Below, piece by piece: positions 44,961 through 54,805 of a DNA stretch of 64,000 bases; within the stretch, counting starts at the first letter, position 1; each line of letters begins with the position of its first letter. This stretch comes from JBEBVQ01 sp037190845 (GTDB lineage Bacteria > Bacteroidota > Bacteroidia > Chitinophagales > Chitinophagaceae): assembly GCA_037190845.1 (NCBI GenBank), contig JBBCJI010000026.1, positions 99,180 through 163,179 of the forward strand. The letters are read 5' to 3'. The position numbers and the translations under genes are program-made. The notes below the pieces were generated by a model that was not told the origin of the DNA, searched no databases, and saw nothing but the letters and a program-made list of their open reading frames with translations.

Positions 44961-47258
44961 TCACCTTTTTTCAAGCGTTCCGTTATACACCTGCTTACCA
45001 CCAGTGATACGGAAAAAGTAGATACCGGGCGCCAATCCTCCTGCCGATACGCGGTTTACCACTCCTGATTGTAAGGCTTGCCGGCCAGCGATCCGGCCAT
45101 CTGTGCCATACAGCGTAAATGCAGCTGTTTCTTCCGCCAGTCCGTTCGGTAAAATGATATGCCATTGGTCGCGAGCGGGATTGGGATAGATCTTTACAGC
45201 TTCCTGCAGATCACTTGCTGCGACAGAAGTAGGGAAAGGAGTATTTACATACAAGGCTCCACCGGTAAAGCCATTAGCATGGATATGCGCAAAGAATGTA
45301 TCACCTGTTGCAGAAATGCTCCATGTAGAGGATGAGGGAGCGTTCCCATAGCTATATACCTCCAGATCTGAAGAAGCAACTCCGGACAGACCGTTTTCCG
45401 GATTCGGACTCTGGGTTATATCATTCATCATATAGAGATTGATCTGCGACCAATCGAACGGCGTCTCTATCGTACTACCCGACAGATCAATCGAATCCTG
45501 GGCCGTGAACGGTAAAATAAATTCCATCAAAGACTGCCCTGTCTGTGTAGGGCGTATCGTGAAATAACGACGCGCAGCAAAAGCCTGTTCTCTTTTTTGA
45601 GGTGTTCCTACCGGCAACGCCAGTTGCAAGCCGGCGCCGGAACCTAATCCACCGGTCGTTGTCGTACTGACCGTAAAAAGCTGTGTTTTCAAAGAACCAA
45701 TATTATTACCGTTCTTCCGGATTTTCATCACCAGGCGGTCATCCGATTTATCTGCCGTATTGTTATCACTGTAGTAATATGTAATACCACTGGCATCTGT
45801 ACATTCGCGGTTAGCCACCAAAGTAGTGGAAGGAGTGGTTACCGGAGTGTTGACGACATATTCCCCTACACAACTTTTTCCGTTACGCATGTTATTCCGG
45901 ATCAGATTACCGGGGAGGGGACCGAATCCTTTCGTAAAACTGACAGTTCCGCCGCCTATATGACAATAGCTCATAATCGTTCCGCCACCGGCCGGACGGG
46001 AAGGATAAGGACCGGAGCAATTCCCGTCATCGGGCGGCATGCAACCGTCAATAGGCCCACCGGGCCAGGTACAGCTATGGGTATGCGGGGAGCCGATCAG
46101 GTGCCCGATCTCATGCGTAATCATACTCGCATCCCAGCTATAGGTAGGGAATACATCTTGCGTGCTTCGTGTAATATTACAAAAAGCATAAGGCCCTGCA
46201 TGACCACCGTTATTGGGATAGAATGTGTATGGCAGACATAATGCATTCAGCCAGGCGACACCACCCATCGAACCACCTTTTGTAGATAGCAATACGCCTA
46301 CATCGGCACCATATAAATTATTGCGGGTTAGATCTCCGAACTTATTCAGGAAGCCGAAAGAAGAATTAGCAGGCAACGACCAATACTCATCAGAAGCTTC
46401 GTTTACACGGATAATCTTGATCGAAACATAGATCTCCTCGTTTGCATAGAGGGTAGCCACAACATTATGCACATAAGTGATATAGTCCGCTACCTGGCTT
46501 ACATTATTGCTAAAGCTTTGGTATGTTCTGAAATCCGCCTGGTAATACACTTCAAGATCTTTGCAGGTATTGTATACGCTCCGGTTGGTTTTCCCGGCGG
46601 TCAGTCCCATATCTTTTACAGACGGAAGCTGATCCGTACCACACAAGCCGGGCGTTTTATTCACCAGGTTAGCGTCATTATACACCATATACCTGCCATT
46701 TCTTTCTGTTTCCGGTAAAAGGCTATTCGGCGCCAATACATAGTTTCCTCCATTGCCGCCGGGCAATGAAAAAACACCGTATACACCTTCATTAAAAAAG
46801 GAAAACGCGGCTACAGATCCCGACATACCGGCAATCACACCACGATAATGCAAACCGGGTGTGTACGAATACGTTCTTACCTTATCCCCGGCAACAGCCT
46901 CTACTTTAAAATCACCGGAAAAATTTTCGTAACGCACAAGATCTATATCATGAAACGCACCATCTGCCATTTGTACACGGAATGTAACCGCAGCATATTT
47001 TTCGTCCATAAACGTCCGTAGCTGTGCCGGATCAAGCGCCAGGAAAACAGCTTCCGAAACATGCTCAGATGCCCGCTCTGCAGGAAAGTCACGATCATCA
47101 TTCCAGAACCCGTTTACCGGGTGAAAGTCACGTTGCTGTTTTTCGCGGTCAATGAAGGCTTCTAAAGATGTGTATACTACAGTTCGGGCGGTTGCAGAAA
47201 AAACTGCAGCCATACACAAGACCCCACTGAATAAATGGAGGGTAAATTTCTTTAACAT
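44961..47258 (-). CDS. Secreted reprolysin-like (M12B-type) zinc metalloprotease with T9SS type A domain
   Basis: The 765-residue protein has a signal peptide (cleavage near S-A-T-A-R). A propeptide-like region is followed by the metalloprotease domain with the zinc site H-E-I-G-H-L-I-G-S-P-H (H382, H386, H392) and a Met-turn T-I-M-S-Y-C-H. Cysteines nearby suggest disulfides. The C-terminal segment is a type A sorting domain (V-K-I-Y-P-N-P-A-R-D-Q-W-H-I, then G-I-Y-F-F-R-I-T). It is expected to be exported through the type IX system and to degrade extracellular protein. It is transcribed in the same direction as the sulfur operon but ends before that operon's promoter. Confidence 0.9.
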   Translation of the reverse strand: MLKKFTLHLFSGVLCMAAVFSATARTVVYTSLEAFIDREKQQRDFHPVNGFWNDDRDFPAERASEHVSEAVFLALDPAQLRTFMDEKYAAVTFRVQMADGAFHDIDLVRYENFSGDFKVEAVAGDKVRTYSYTPGLHYRGVIAGMSGSVAAFSFFNEGVYGVFSLPGGNGGNYVLAPNSLLPETERNGRYMVYNDANLVNKTPGLCGTDQLPSVKDMGLTAGKTNRSVYNTCKDLEVYYQADFRTYQSFSNNVSQVADYITYVHNVVATLYANEEIYVSIKIIRVNEASDEYWSLPANSSFGFLNKFGDLTRNNLYGADVGVLLSTKGGSMGGVAWLNALCLPYTFYPNNGGHAGPYAFCNITRSTQDVFPTYSWDASMITHEIGHLIGSPHTHSCTWPGGPIDGCMPPDDGNCSGPYPSRPAGGGTIMSYCHIGGGTVSFTKGFGPLPGNLIRNNMRNGKSCVGEYVVNTPVTTPSTTLVANRECTDASGITYYYSDNNTADKSDDRLVMKIRKNGNNIGSLKTQLFTVSTTTTGGLGSGAGLQLALPVGTPQKREQAFAARRYFTIRPTQTGQSLMEFILPFTAQDSIDLSGSTIETPFDWSQINLYMMNDITQSPNPENGLSGVASSDLEVYSYGNAPSSSTWSISATGDTFFAHIHANGFTGGALYVNTPFPTSVAASDLQEAVKIYPNPARDQWHIILPNGLAEETAAFTLYGTDGRIAGRQALQSGVVNRVSAGGLAPGIYFFRITGGKQVYNGTLEKR

Positions 47259-47365
47259 TGGAAGAAAAGTTGCACTCTGTATAAAAAATGATGAAGATTA
47301 TTGAAAGTGCAAAATACAAAATAAAACGGATATTATTACATAATATCAGGCATTACCACCCTTCT

Positions 47366-47815
47366 TTACCGGTTGAGATAACGTTTTATCTCCCGGTCTG
47401 CATCACGCGATTTAATGCTTTCCCGTTTGTCATGCAGCTTTTTCCCTTTCCCCAGACCAATCTCAATCTTAGCCAGCCCACCGGCATTAACAAACATGCT
47501 TAAAGGAATAATACTATAACCTTTCTCTTTTACTTTATCTGCCCACTTTCGCAATTCTTTTTTATTAAGCAGTAATTTACGTTCGCGGAGTGGATCATGG
47601 CCGGCATACCCGGCATTAACATATACCGCAATATGAAGATTTTTGACCCACAATTCCCCTTTATCAAACAGGCAATAGCTGTCATTAAAACTCACTTTGC
47701 CGTTTCGGACAGATTTGATTTCGGATCCTGTAAGAGCTATACCGGCAGTAAGACGATCTTCGATAGCATACTCAAAAGTAGCAGGCCTGTTCTTTATATA
47801 AACCTCCGGTTTCAC
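47366..47815 (-). CDS. smpB: SsrA-binding protein SmpB
   Basis: The 149-residue protein carries the SmpB signature: N-R-P-A-T-F-E-Y, G-I-A-L-T-G-S-E-I-K-S-V-R, D-S-Y-C and a basic C-terminal tail (K-R-E-S-I-K-S-R-D-A-D-R-E-I). It binds tmRNA and brings it to stalled ribosomes in trans-translation. The tmRNA gene itself is not in the window. It follows accD by 14 bases. Confidence 0.95.
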   Translation of the reverse strand: MKPEVYIKNRPATFEYAIEDRLTAGIALTGSEIKSVRNGKVSFNDSYCLFDKGELWVKNLHIAVYVNAGYAGHDPLRERKLLLNKKELRKWADKVKEKGYSIIPLSMFVNAGGLAKIEIGLGKGKKLHDKRESIKSRDADREIKRYLNR

Positions 47816-47829
47816 TTTGATACACTATG

Positions 47830-48687
47830 TTAAACCCCTTTTACAAACCAACTGATCACAGATGCCAGTCGTTGCTTCAGGTCTTTTCGTTGCACAATAA
47901 AGTCAAGAAAACCATGCTCAAGGAGGAATTCGGAACGCTGAAATCCTGATGGAAGATCTTTTTTGATTGTTTCTTTGATCACACGCGGACCGGCAAAGCC
48001 TATCAGCGCCTTGGGTTCGGCGATATTAACATCTCCCAGCATGGCATAAGAAGCCGTTACACCGCCCGTGGTGGGATCTGTCATCAGGGAAATATAAGGC
48101 AACCGTGCCTGGGCAAGCAGGGTAAGCTTGGCCGCCGTTTTAGCCATTTGCATCAGTGAAAAAGCACTTTCCATCATACGGGCGCCTCCTGATTTTGATA
48201 TAATCATAAAGGGCAGTTCATGCTCAATACTGTAATCTATTGCCCGGCTGATCTTTTCGCCTACTACCGACCCCATAGAACCGCCGATGAAATTAAAATT
48301 CATACAGGCAATCACCAGGCCGCGACCTTCCACACGCCCCACCCCTACCGTCATCGCATCCTTCAGCCCGGTAGATGCCTGAGCACTTTCCAGACGTACG
48401 GTGTAAGGTTTCACATCCACAAAACCCAGTCTATCCTTAGGCACTATATTTTCGAAAAGCAGCTCAAATTGCCGGTCGTCAAACAGCATATCAAAATACT
48501 CCGCTGCATTGATGCGGTTGTGGTAATCGCACTTGTGACAGACAAAGAGATTTTGTTCCAGTTCGCTAATGGTAACGGTGGTTTTGCATTCGGGACATTT
48601 GTGCCAGAGGCCGTCCGGGGCTTCCTTCTTTTCATGCGTGCCCGTCAGTATCCCTTTTTTGATTCTGCGAAACCAGGTTGATGACAT
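47830..48687 (-). CDS. accD: Acetyl-CoA carboxylase carboxyltransferase subunit beta
   Basis: The start chosen is the ATG at 48685-48687 (M-S-S-T-W-F-R-R-I-K-K-G-I), which matches the usual AccD N-terminus. The open frame reaches 48744. The 285-residue protein has the four-cysteine zinc ribbon (C-P-E-C ... C-H-K-C) at the N-terminus and the crotonase-like carboxyltransferase core (G-G-S-M-G-S-V-V-G-E-K-I, S-G-G-A-R-M-M-E-S). With AccA it transfers the carboxyl group to acetyl-CoA for fatty acid synthesis. Confidence 0.95.
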   Translation of the reverse strand: MSSTWFRRIKKGILTGTHEKKEAPDGLWHKCPECKTTVTISELEQNLFVCHKCDYHNRINAAEYFDMLFDDRQFELLFENIVPKDRLGFVDVKPYTVRLESAQASTGLKDAMTVGVGRVEGRGLVIACMNFNFIGGSMGSVVGEKISRAIDYSIEHELPFMIISKSGGARMMESAFSLMQMAKTAAKLTLLAQARLPYISLMTDPTTGGVTASYAMLGDVNIAEPKALIGFAGPRVIKETIKKDLPSGFQRSEFLLEHGFLDFIVQRKDLKQRLASVISWFVKGV

Positions 48688-48954
48688 ATATGTTCGATTG
48701 GTTAAAATAGCTTCCCGCTCCCATTCCGGAAAACAGGGGGTCAAAGATACACAGGAAATGGGAGATACGCACAGTCACATTAAAACAAAAAGAAATAAAA
48801 TCCTCACATCTTGTTACTGTACCACCTGGCGGCACAATATTTTTAGGATTAAATCAATGAGACGAATGTATTAGATGTGACGAACATAATCATCATATTG
48901 ACCACATTTTCAGGCAAATTCAGAAGCCATATTGTTCACTAAAAATCCGGAATT

Positions 48955-49356
48955 ATGAAAAAGTCAATGAAAAAATGGCTGGGATTCTTTAGCTGGGTTC
49001 CATTGAGCATTTTCACCGCCAGTGTGGTGTATTTCATGTACGTTTCCCGGCCGCTGCTGGAACAACAACTTTACCATCAGCATAATAATGTAGTATACTA
49101 TCTTAATGAATATTACAACAGTATGTTCTGGTGGCTCTGCATCGGCTCGGTAATTGGCATCACCATATTACTTATATACGCCGTACACTTATTAAGACTT
49201 AAAACAATGCACCCGGCAACAAAAGCCTTATGGTTTATATTCATGGCTTTCACCGGATCATTTGCGTTACCCTTGTTTTATTACCTGGAGCTGAAAAATG
49301 AACCTGAGGATATTCCACTGCATCCTACAGTAGAGTACAGGACACCGGGGTATTGA
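48955..49356 (+). CDS. Small three-helix membrane protein of unknown function
   Basis: The 133-residue protein begins M-K-K-S-M-K-K-W and has three hydrophobic helices, at about residues 8-30, 59-82 and 91-112, with a charged tail. No family motif was recognised. It stands alone, with an inverted repeat (49370-49429) between it and the convergent LuxR regulator. Its codon use looks like that of its neighbours. It is probably a real gene because of its coherent topology and clear start. Confidence 0.65.
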   Translation: MKKSMKKWLGFFSWVPLSIFTASVVYFMYVSRPLLEQQLYHQHNNVVYYLNEYYNSMFWWLCIGSVIGITILLIYAVHLLRLKTMHPATKALWFIFMAFTGSFALPLFYYLELKNEPEDIPLHPTVEYRTPGY

Positions 49357-49369
49357 ATTTGAAAATGAG

Positions 49370-49429
49370 TTAATTTGAAAATGCTCATGTTATGTAAGCA
49401 CAACAGTGACTCTCAAATTTTCAAATTAA
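49370..49429. repeat. Inverted repeat, TTAATTTGAAAAT family, between convergent genes
   Basis: TTAATTTGAAAAT at 49370-49382 is exactly complementary to ATTTTCAAATTAA at 49417-49429, which abuts the stop of the LuxR regulator. The same family is seen at 3767-3849. Here it could act as a two-way terminator. Confidence 0.65.
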
Positions 49430-50068
49430 TCACACGATCCCGAGCATAATCGCTTTCTTGGTCATACCTACCATATTTTTGACACCCAGCTTCTGCATCA
49501 GCCCGAGCCGGTATGTTTCTACCGTGCGGTAACTCAGGTGCAATCTGGCGCCAATTTCATGACTGGTATACTCTTCTGCTATAAGCTTCAGAATATCTGT
49601 TTCCCGTGGGGTAAGGTTATATTGATGAGCCGTAATCCTATTTTTTACCGGAGTTTCCCGGGAGATTCGATCCTTTACTTCCGGCGAAAGAAATACTCCC
49701 CGTTCCTGATATACCTCCTCTATTGCAGTAATCAGCAATTCCTGTTCGGCATTTTTCAGTACATAACCATCGGCACCGGCATTGAGCAACATTTTAATAT
49801 TGTAGACACTATCGTTGGAAGTAAGTATAATCACCCCGATACCCGGCCAGGATTTTTTTATCAGCGGTAATAATTCCTGTCCATCTTTATCCGGAAGCTG
49901 CAGATCCAACAGCAATATATCCGGTTGTCTTTTCTGAAGGCCCGCCAACAAAACATCGCCACCTGCAAACACATCCAGCACTTCTATATGCGCATGCTTC
50001 CGGAGCATACTTTCCAAGCCTGCCCGCACCATGGGATGATCGTCCGTTATGCTGACTTTTATACTCAT
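49430..50068 (-). CDS. LuxR-family (NarL-type) response regulator
   Basis: The 212-residue protein has a receiver domain with D9-D10 and phospho-acceptor D55 (L-L-L-D-L-Q-L-P-D), followed by a LuxR helix-turn-helix starting near residue 152 (L-T-P-R-E-T-D-I-L-K-L-I-A-E-E-Y-T-S-H-E-I-G). It lies 94 bases downstream of the TPR kinase gene at 50163 in the same direction and is its probable partner. Their divergent neighbour is a T9SS propeller protein. Confidence 0.92.
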   Translation of the reverse strand: MSIKVSITDDHPMVRAGLESMLRKHAHIEVLDVFAGGDVLLAGLQKRQPDILLLDLQLPDKDGQELLPLIKKSWPGIGVIILTSNDSVYNIKMLLNAGADGYVLKNAEQELLITAIEEVYQERGVFLSPEVKDRISRETPVKNRITAHQYNLTPRETDILKLIAEEYTSHEIGARLHLSYRTVETYRLGLMQKLGVKNMVGMTKKAIMLGIV

Positions 50069-50162
50069 TAACTTATTTTCCCTTTGATTACTATCAAAAA
50101 TAACCCAAATTACCAGATTTCGAGGATCTCCTTGCTACAGTAATTTTCAGTTGCGGATATGA

Positions 50163-52091
50163 TCAACCCTTGTTATCCAGCCGGGAAATAACAGTTACAA
50201 CCGTACCCTGTCCCGGCTCACTCTCAATAGTTATGGTTCCCTGAAGTGCTTCCGTACGTTCATAAATACCTGCCAGCCCCATCCCCTTCTGCCCTTCACC
50301 GTTTGGCATCATACCTTTCCCATTATCTTCCACAACAAGGGAAATTTCATTTTCACCCCTCGAAAGCAACACCGTCACCGACGACGCATCAGCATGTTTG
50401 ATCACATTATGCAACAGTTCCTGCACGATCCGGTAGACAGCCAGGACAACCGGAAAAGGTATATCCTCAAAATCACCGTACACCTGTACATCCGTATCAA
50501 GTTCCTTACCATAGAAGATCCCTTCACAAAATTCTCCCACCGCAACTGCAAGCCCTTTCTGCATCAGATCGTCCGGGGCGAGATTGTGCGCTACCCTCCG
50601 TATATCTGAAGATGTCTCAGAGAGCATTTCTTTAGCCTGGATAAAATCATTCGAATCCACCAGTCCCGGATGTGATTGCTGCACCGCAAGCAAAAAAGAC
50701 TTAATAGCGGTAAGTTGACTATTAACGCCATCATGCAGATCCCGGGCAAGCCGCTTCCGTTCTTTTTCTTCCCCTTCCAAAACATCTTTTAACCGCTGAA
50801 TTTCGTACTCCGATTTTTCCTTCCTTCGCCGGTACCGATACCACATCAGAGCAGCCAGGACAATCAATCCGCCAGAAGCCGTGATCAGAATGATCCACGT
50901 ATTCTTCCGGGAAATCTGCTGTTCCTGAGCCTTCATCTGCAACTGGTTCCTCAAAAGCTCCCTGTCTTTCTGAACCGTGCTATATCGTGTCTCCAGTTCT
51001 AAGATACGAAAGGTTGTTTCCTGATCCCGGAGACTGTCTTTCAGACGATAAGAATCATACAATTGCTGCCAGCCTTCCCGATACCTGTCAGTCTCCATAT
51101 AAACCATGGACAGCCGTTCCATTACAATCTGTCTTTCTCTCGGTATCATAGCACCACTTTGCATGGCCTGTAGCAAGTATCTTTCGGCAGCCTTGAAATC
51201 GTTACGTACCATATAAGCCATTCCTATGGTACGGATGATTGTATTATAATGATACGGATTGACCTGGTACTGTTCCGCAAGGCTTTTCGCTTCCTGTAAC
51301 ACAATCAAAGCCGCATCTGCCTTCCCTTCTTCCAGATATAGCAACCCCAGATTGACCAATGATTTGTTAAGCCCTTCACGCAGCCCCAAACGACGCTGTA
51401 GAAATATCGCTGAGTCTATATAATAAAACGCACTGTCTGTTTTACCATCCCTAAAGTAAATATTCCCGATATTTATCAAAGCTCCGGACCTTACGATCGC
51501 CGACCTTTGGCTATCCTGAATTTCATTTTTCAACGCCTTATTGAGATACACCAGCGCCGGGCCGGATTGTCCCCTGCCTGCCAGTAGTGTGCCCAGGTTA
51601 TTGTAAACATACCCGGCCGAAAGTCCTCCCGGATATTTTTCTACATAAAACATTGCACGGTAAAATGCACGTGCAGCATCTTCATAACGGTCCAGATAAG
51701 TATATGCAGTACCAATGTTAGAATAAATATTCGCATAATACCCTGCATATCTGCCGGTATCACAATAACTCAGCGCACGGTGATAATGCATCAATCCCTG
51801 ATAATAGTCTCCTTTTTGTATAGCCAGCATTCCGAGACCTACATGGGCTGAAATAATCCCCGGCGTGTATCCTGACCCAAGACTTTGCCGCAGGACATTG
51901 CGGCAAATCACAATAGCGCTATCCGGGTATTTTAAAGAAATTTCCTGTGCATGATGGAGCGACTGTAGAGAAGCCGCAGTATCCATACCAGGGAGCAGGG
52001 ATATCTGCCCACCACTCTCTATCTGCGCGTAGCCACACATCCCGGTAATGAACCAAAAAACACCCAATAAAAAGTTAATTTTCCTGACCAT
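50163..52091 (-). CDS. TPR-domain sensor histidine kinase (HisKA_3/HATPase)
   Basis: The 642-residue protein has a signal peptide (cleavage near C-G-Y-A-Q). Repeated TPR-like helical pairs span about residues 60-350 (for instance Y-A-N-I-Y-S-N-I-G-T-A-Y, then Y-V-Y-N-N-L-G-T-L). A coiled coil and one membrane helix (T-W-I-I-L-I-T-A-S-G-G-L-I-V-L) precede the kinase core. The phospho-acceptor is H453 in R-D-L-H-D-G. The ATPase part has Q-E-L-L-H-N-V-I-K-H-A, D-N-G-K-G-M and G-M-G-L-A-G-I. It is the third such kinase in the window, and its regulator gene follows at 49430. Confidence 0.92.
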   Translation of the reverse strand: MVRKINFLLGVFWFITGMCGYAQIESGGQISLLPGMDTAASLQSLHHAQEISLKYPDSAIVICRNVLRQSLGSGYTPGIISAHVGLGMLAIQKGDYYQGLMHYHRALSYCDTGRYAGYYANIYSNIGTAYTYLDRYEDAARAFYRAMFYVEKYPGGLSAGYVYNNLGTLLAGRGQSGPALVYLNKALKNEIQDSQRSAIVRSGALINIGNIYFRDGKTDSAFYYIDSAIFLQRRLGLREGLNKSLVNLGLLYLEEGKADAALIVLQEAKSLAEQYQVNPYHYNTIIRTIGMAYMVRNDFKAAERYLLQAMQSGAMIPRERQIVMERLSMVYMETDRYREGWQQLYDSYRLKDSLRDQETTFRILELETRYSTVQKDRELLRNQLQMKAQEQQISRKNTWIILITASGGLIVLAALMWYRYRRRKEKSEYEIQRLKDVLEGEEKERKRLARDLHDGVNSQLTAIKSFLLAVQQSHPGLVDSNDFIQAKEMLSETSSDIRRVAHNLAPDDLMQKGLAVAVGEFCEGIFYGKELDTDVQVYGDFEDIPFPVVLAVYRIVQELLHNVIKHADASSVTVLLSRGENEISLVVEDNGKGMMPNGEGQKGMGLAGIYERTEALQGTITIESEPGQGTVVTVISRLDNKG

Positions 52092-52220
52092 ACGGAATCA
52101 GTCTATCATAATATCGCAACAGCGCATAGTTCTTGTATAGTAAAGATAAGCGCAAACACATGAGGATTGTACCGACTTTACTACCCGGCAAATATTTTTT
52201 ACAAGCTGCAGACAATTTTA

Positions 52221-52264
52221 CGTGTAAACACGCTATTGAACAGATAAACGATCTGATAGCTTTG
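52221..52264 (+). promoter_or_regulatory. Putative promoter and small palindrome upstream of T9SS propeller gene
   Basis: A consensus -7 element TAGCTTTG lies at 52257-52264, with a TTG about 18 bases upstream. The inverted repeat CGTGT-AA-ACACG (52221-52232) is centred about 45 bases before the expected start. It sits between the divergent kinase gene and the cargo gene. Confidence 0.5.
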
Positions 52265-52287
52265 CTTCTTACAAAAGAGACCATGCT

Positions 52288-54348
52288 ATGAGCATATTTA
52301 ACATAAAAACCATCTATATTACTCCGGTCGTACTGCTCGCGATAAGCACCAACGTGCTGGCCCAGAACCACAGATTCGAATGGGCAAAAAAAACAGACAC
52401 CACCAGCCTGAGCCACGCGATCACACTGGATCACAACCAGAACTTATACACAGCGGGCAGTATGGGTACCGGCAGTGGCACTACCGCAGTAATGCACAAA
52501 CAGGATGCTGCCGGCAACTTTATCTGGACAAAATACATTACCGCAGAAGTCGTATGCAGGATCACGTCGATGCATACCAATCCGGAAAACGACATCTTCA
52601 TTGCGGGATACTTTAAGGGTAAAACAGATTTTGATCCGGGCGCTGATTCTGTTTACATGACTTCTGCTTCCACCAATAACGACGGATTCATACTCAAAAT
52701 AGACGCTGCCGGTAATTTCAAATGGATCAGGCAGATTGGAGGCGGTGACAATTATGAAATACAGGCCATCCGGACAGACACGCGGGGTAATATTTATACG
52801 ACCGGGCGTTTTGCGGGAAGAACAGATTTTAATCCCGGTGCCGATTCGTTTTACCTTTCGACGACGCCCGCTACCCAGTCTGATGTATTCATACACAAAC
52901 TCGACTCCTCAGGTAATTACTTATGGGCAAAAAGCTTTGAGGGAAACAGTAACGGGCATGACCAGGGCAGTTCAATTGCTATAGACAAAGAGGAAAATGT
53001 ATTTGTAACCGGTCATTTCAGAGGCACACTCGATTTTAATCCGGGGCTACTGGGTTATCCCATGAGTGCACAGGGAGGTGTAGATGCATTTATCGTAAAA
53101 CTGAATGACACCGGAGGATTCGCATGGGCCAGACAAATTGCAGGCACTAACGGACAGGAAGGCATCTCACTTGTTGCTGACGACTCAGGTCATGTCTATA
53201 CCACAGGATGCTTTGAAGGAGCTACCAATTTTGATCTCAACGGCTCTAACGTATCAATCACTGCAGTTGGCAACTATGATGCATTTATCACCAGGCACAA
53301 CCCCGCCGGTGACCTGTTATGGGTAAAACAAATCGGCGGAAAAGGCAGACAGATCGGATATGGCATTGATCTGGATGCAGACAGGAACGTTTATACAACC
53401 GGGATTTTTGCAGACACTACAGACTTAAACCCAGGCGCAGACATATTCCACCTTACCACCACCGGAGCCGGCACCACAGATGTGTATATCTCCAAACTGA
53501 ATCATAATGGCGACTTCATATGGGGTAAAGGAATAGGCGGGGCTAAGTCGGAAGATGTAAGCGGGATCCGGGTAGACAACTCAAGGAATATTTATGCCGT
53601 CGGCGTTGTGCGCAGCGATTCGGCAGACTTCGATCCGGACACTGCCAGCTCCTATTACCTGTACGTTCCGCCATTACCACCGCCCTTCGGAAGTTTCTTT
53701 CCCAATAACCAACTATTTACGCTCAAGCTGCAATGTGCGGACACTACATCATCCTACATATCCCCGGAAGCATGTTATAGCTATGAATACAACGGAACAA
53801 CCTACACCCAAAGCGGCATCTATACACATCGCTTCCCTAATGCCGCGGGCTGCGACAGCACCGTCAACCTGGCATTGACAATACATCCGCTTCCACAACC
53901 ATTGATCAGCGTTAACGAAACGGAGCTTAGCACGACCGAACCATACAGCGCTTATCGCTGGCTGCTTGACGGCGACACGATCCCTAACGCTACAGAACGC
54001 AAATATATAGTCACCGAAAACGGAAGCTATCGTGTAGTGGTCACCAATGAAAACGGATGTACCGACACTTCCGGAACTTACACGGTATCCAATGTATCTG
54101 TAGGGCATTATGGCAATTTTGAAGACAAAATATCTATATCTCCCAACCCGGCGTCAGGTATTGTGTATGTCAAAGCACCAATAGCTGTACATATTATTCT
54201 GACTGGTGTAGACGGCAAACTGATCAAAACGGCAAAAAACACAACTTCACTGTCTGTCGCCGAACTCAACAACGGCATATATATGCTGCGGATCACTGAC
54301 ACAAACAACAATCTCCTGAAAGTTGAAAAACTGATCAGGAACAATTAA
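52288..54348 (+). CDS. T9SS type A cargo protein with beta-propeller-like repeats
   Basis: The 686-residue protein has a signal peptide (ending near N-V-L-A-Q). At least five propeller-like repeats follow, each with (T/L)-(D/N)-(F/L)-(D/N)-P-G and a strand such as G-N-F-K-W-I-R-Q-I-G-G. One GCDS module (Y-T-Q-S-G-I-Y-T-H, then A-A-G-C-D-S) is shared with 7261-8610. The type A sorting domain closes the protein (I-S-I-S-P-N-P-A-S-G-I-V-Y-V). It is divergent from the kinase/regulator pair at 49430-52091, repeating the pattern seen at 19107-24792. Function at the surface unknown. Confidence 0.85.
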   Translation: MSIFNIKTIYITPVVLLAISTNVLAQNHRFEWAKKTDTTSLSHAITLDHNQNLYTAGSMGTGSGTTAVMHKQDAAGNFIWTKYITAEVVCRITSMHTNPENDIFIAGYFKGKTDFDPGADSVYMTSASTNNDGFILKIDAAGNFKWIRQIGGGDNYEIQAIRTDTRGNIYTTGRFAGRTDFNPGADSFYLSTTPATQSDVFIHKLDSSGNYLWAKSFEGNSNGHDQGSSIAIDKEENVFVTGHFRGTLDFNPGLLGYPMSAQGGVDAFIVKLNDTGGFAWARQIAGTNGQEGISLVADDSGHVYTTGCFEGATNFDLNGSNVSITAVGNYDAFITRHNPAGDLLWVKQIGGKGRQIGYGIDLDADRNVYTTGIFADTTDLNPGADIFHLTTTGAGTTDVYISKLNHNGDFIWGKGIGGAKSEDVSGIRVDNSRNIYAVGVVRSDSADFDPDTASSYYLYVPPLPPPFGSFFPNNQLFTLKLQCADTTSSYISPEACYSYEYNGTTYTQSGIYTHRFPNAAGCDSTVNLALTIHPLPQPLISVNETELSTTEPYSAYRWLLDGDTIPNATERKYIVTENGSYRVVVTNENGCTDTSGTYTVSNVSVGHYGNFEDKISISPNPASGIVYVKAPIAVHIILTGVDGKLIKTAKNTTSLSVAELNNGIYMLRITDTNNNLLKVEKLIRNN

Positions 54349-54365
54349 AAATTCCGGCAAAAGCA

Positions 54366-54402
54366 AAAAGGGCTGTATCTGTATAAGATGCAGCCCTTTT
54401 TC
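54366..54402 (+). terminator. Rho-independent terminator of T9SS propeller gene
   Basis: AAGGGCTGTATC pairs with GATGCAGCCCTT (one mismatch) across a short loop and is followed by a T run. It starts 18 bases after the stop codon at 54348. Confidence 0.85.
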
Positions 54403-54405
54403 TTA

Positions 54406-54757
54406 GAAGCTGTCTAATATTCTTTCGGATCACAATGTGTATCAGCAGGGATATCCGTTTTGCCAAAATGCAGTGTTCTGGTATGATAGTTATATGCTGC
54501 CTCTGCGGGGCGATGTTGTTATAACGCTACCAAAGGATGAAGTCTTTAATACCTATAACCCGGTGCATCGCGCCTGCGTGGGGCCGGATAACTTAATGAA
54601 GGCTTGTGATACATTTAGCCTGGGGCATCGCCCCGGCCGCAGACAAAATCAATCTCCCCCTGCACCCTGAAAGGGCAATATAAAAACAACAGTTGCAGGA
54701 ACTGGACAGAGAAGGTTGGCTGTAATCATTTTTTGCCAATCAATTTTAGACAGCTTC
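54406..54757. mobile_element. MITE-like element with 12-base terminal inverted repeats
   Basis: GAAGCTGTCTAA at 54406-54417 is exactly complementary to TTAGACAGCTTC at 54746-54757. The element is flanked on both sides by TTA (54403-54405 and 54758-54760), a plausible 3-base target duplication. The 352-base interior has no transposase. It holds repeat-like text (GGGGCATCGCCCCGGCCGC, CCCTGAAAGGGC). A 77-codon frame inside it (54437-54670) is not called as a gene. The element ends 48 bases before the aroQ start codon. Confidence 0.7.
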
Positions 54758-54771
54758 TTACATGGAAATAT

Positions 54772-54779
54772 TAATTTTG
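54772..54779 (+). promoter_or_regulatory. Putative -7 element of aroQ next to MITE end
   Basis: TAATTTTG matches TAnnTTTG and places transcription start near 54786, 20 bases before the aroQ ATG. The -33 region would fall inside the right inverted repeat of the MITE-like element. Confidence 0.45.
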
Positions 54780-54805
54780 GCCCAAACGGTCAACCTGTAT
54801 TCATC

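Noticed and set aside
54437..54670. 77-codon frame within the MITE-like element
   Set aside because: It lies wholly inside the element, is made of repeat-like text and has no recognisable domain.
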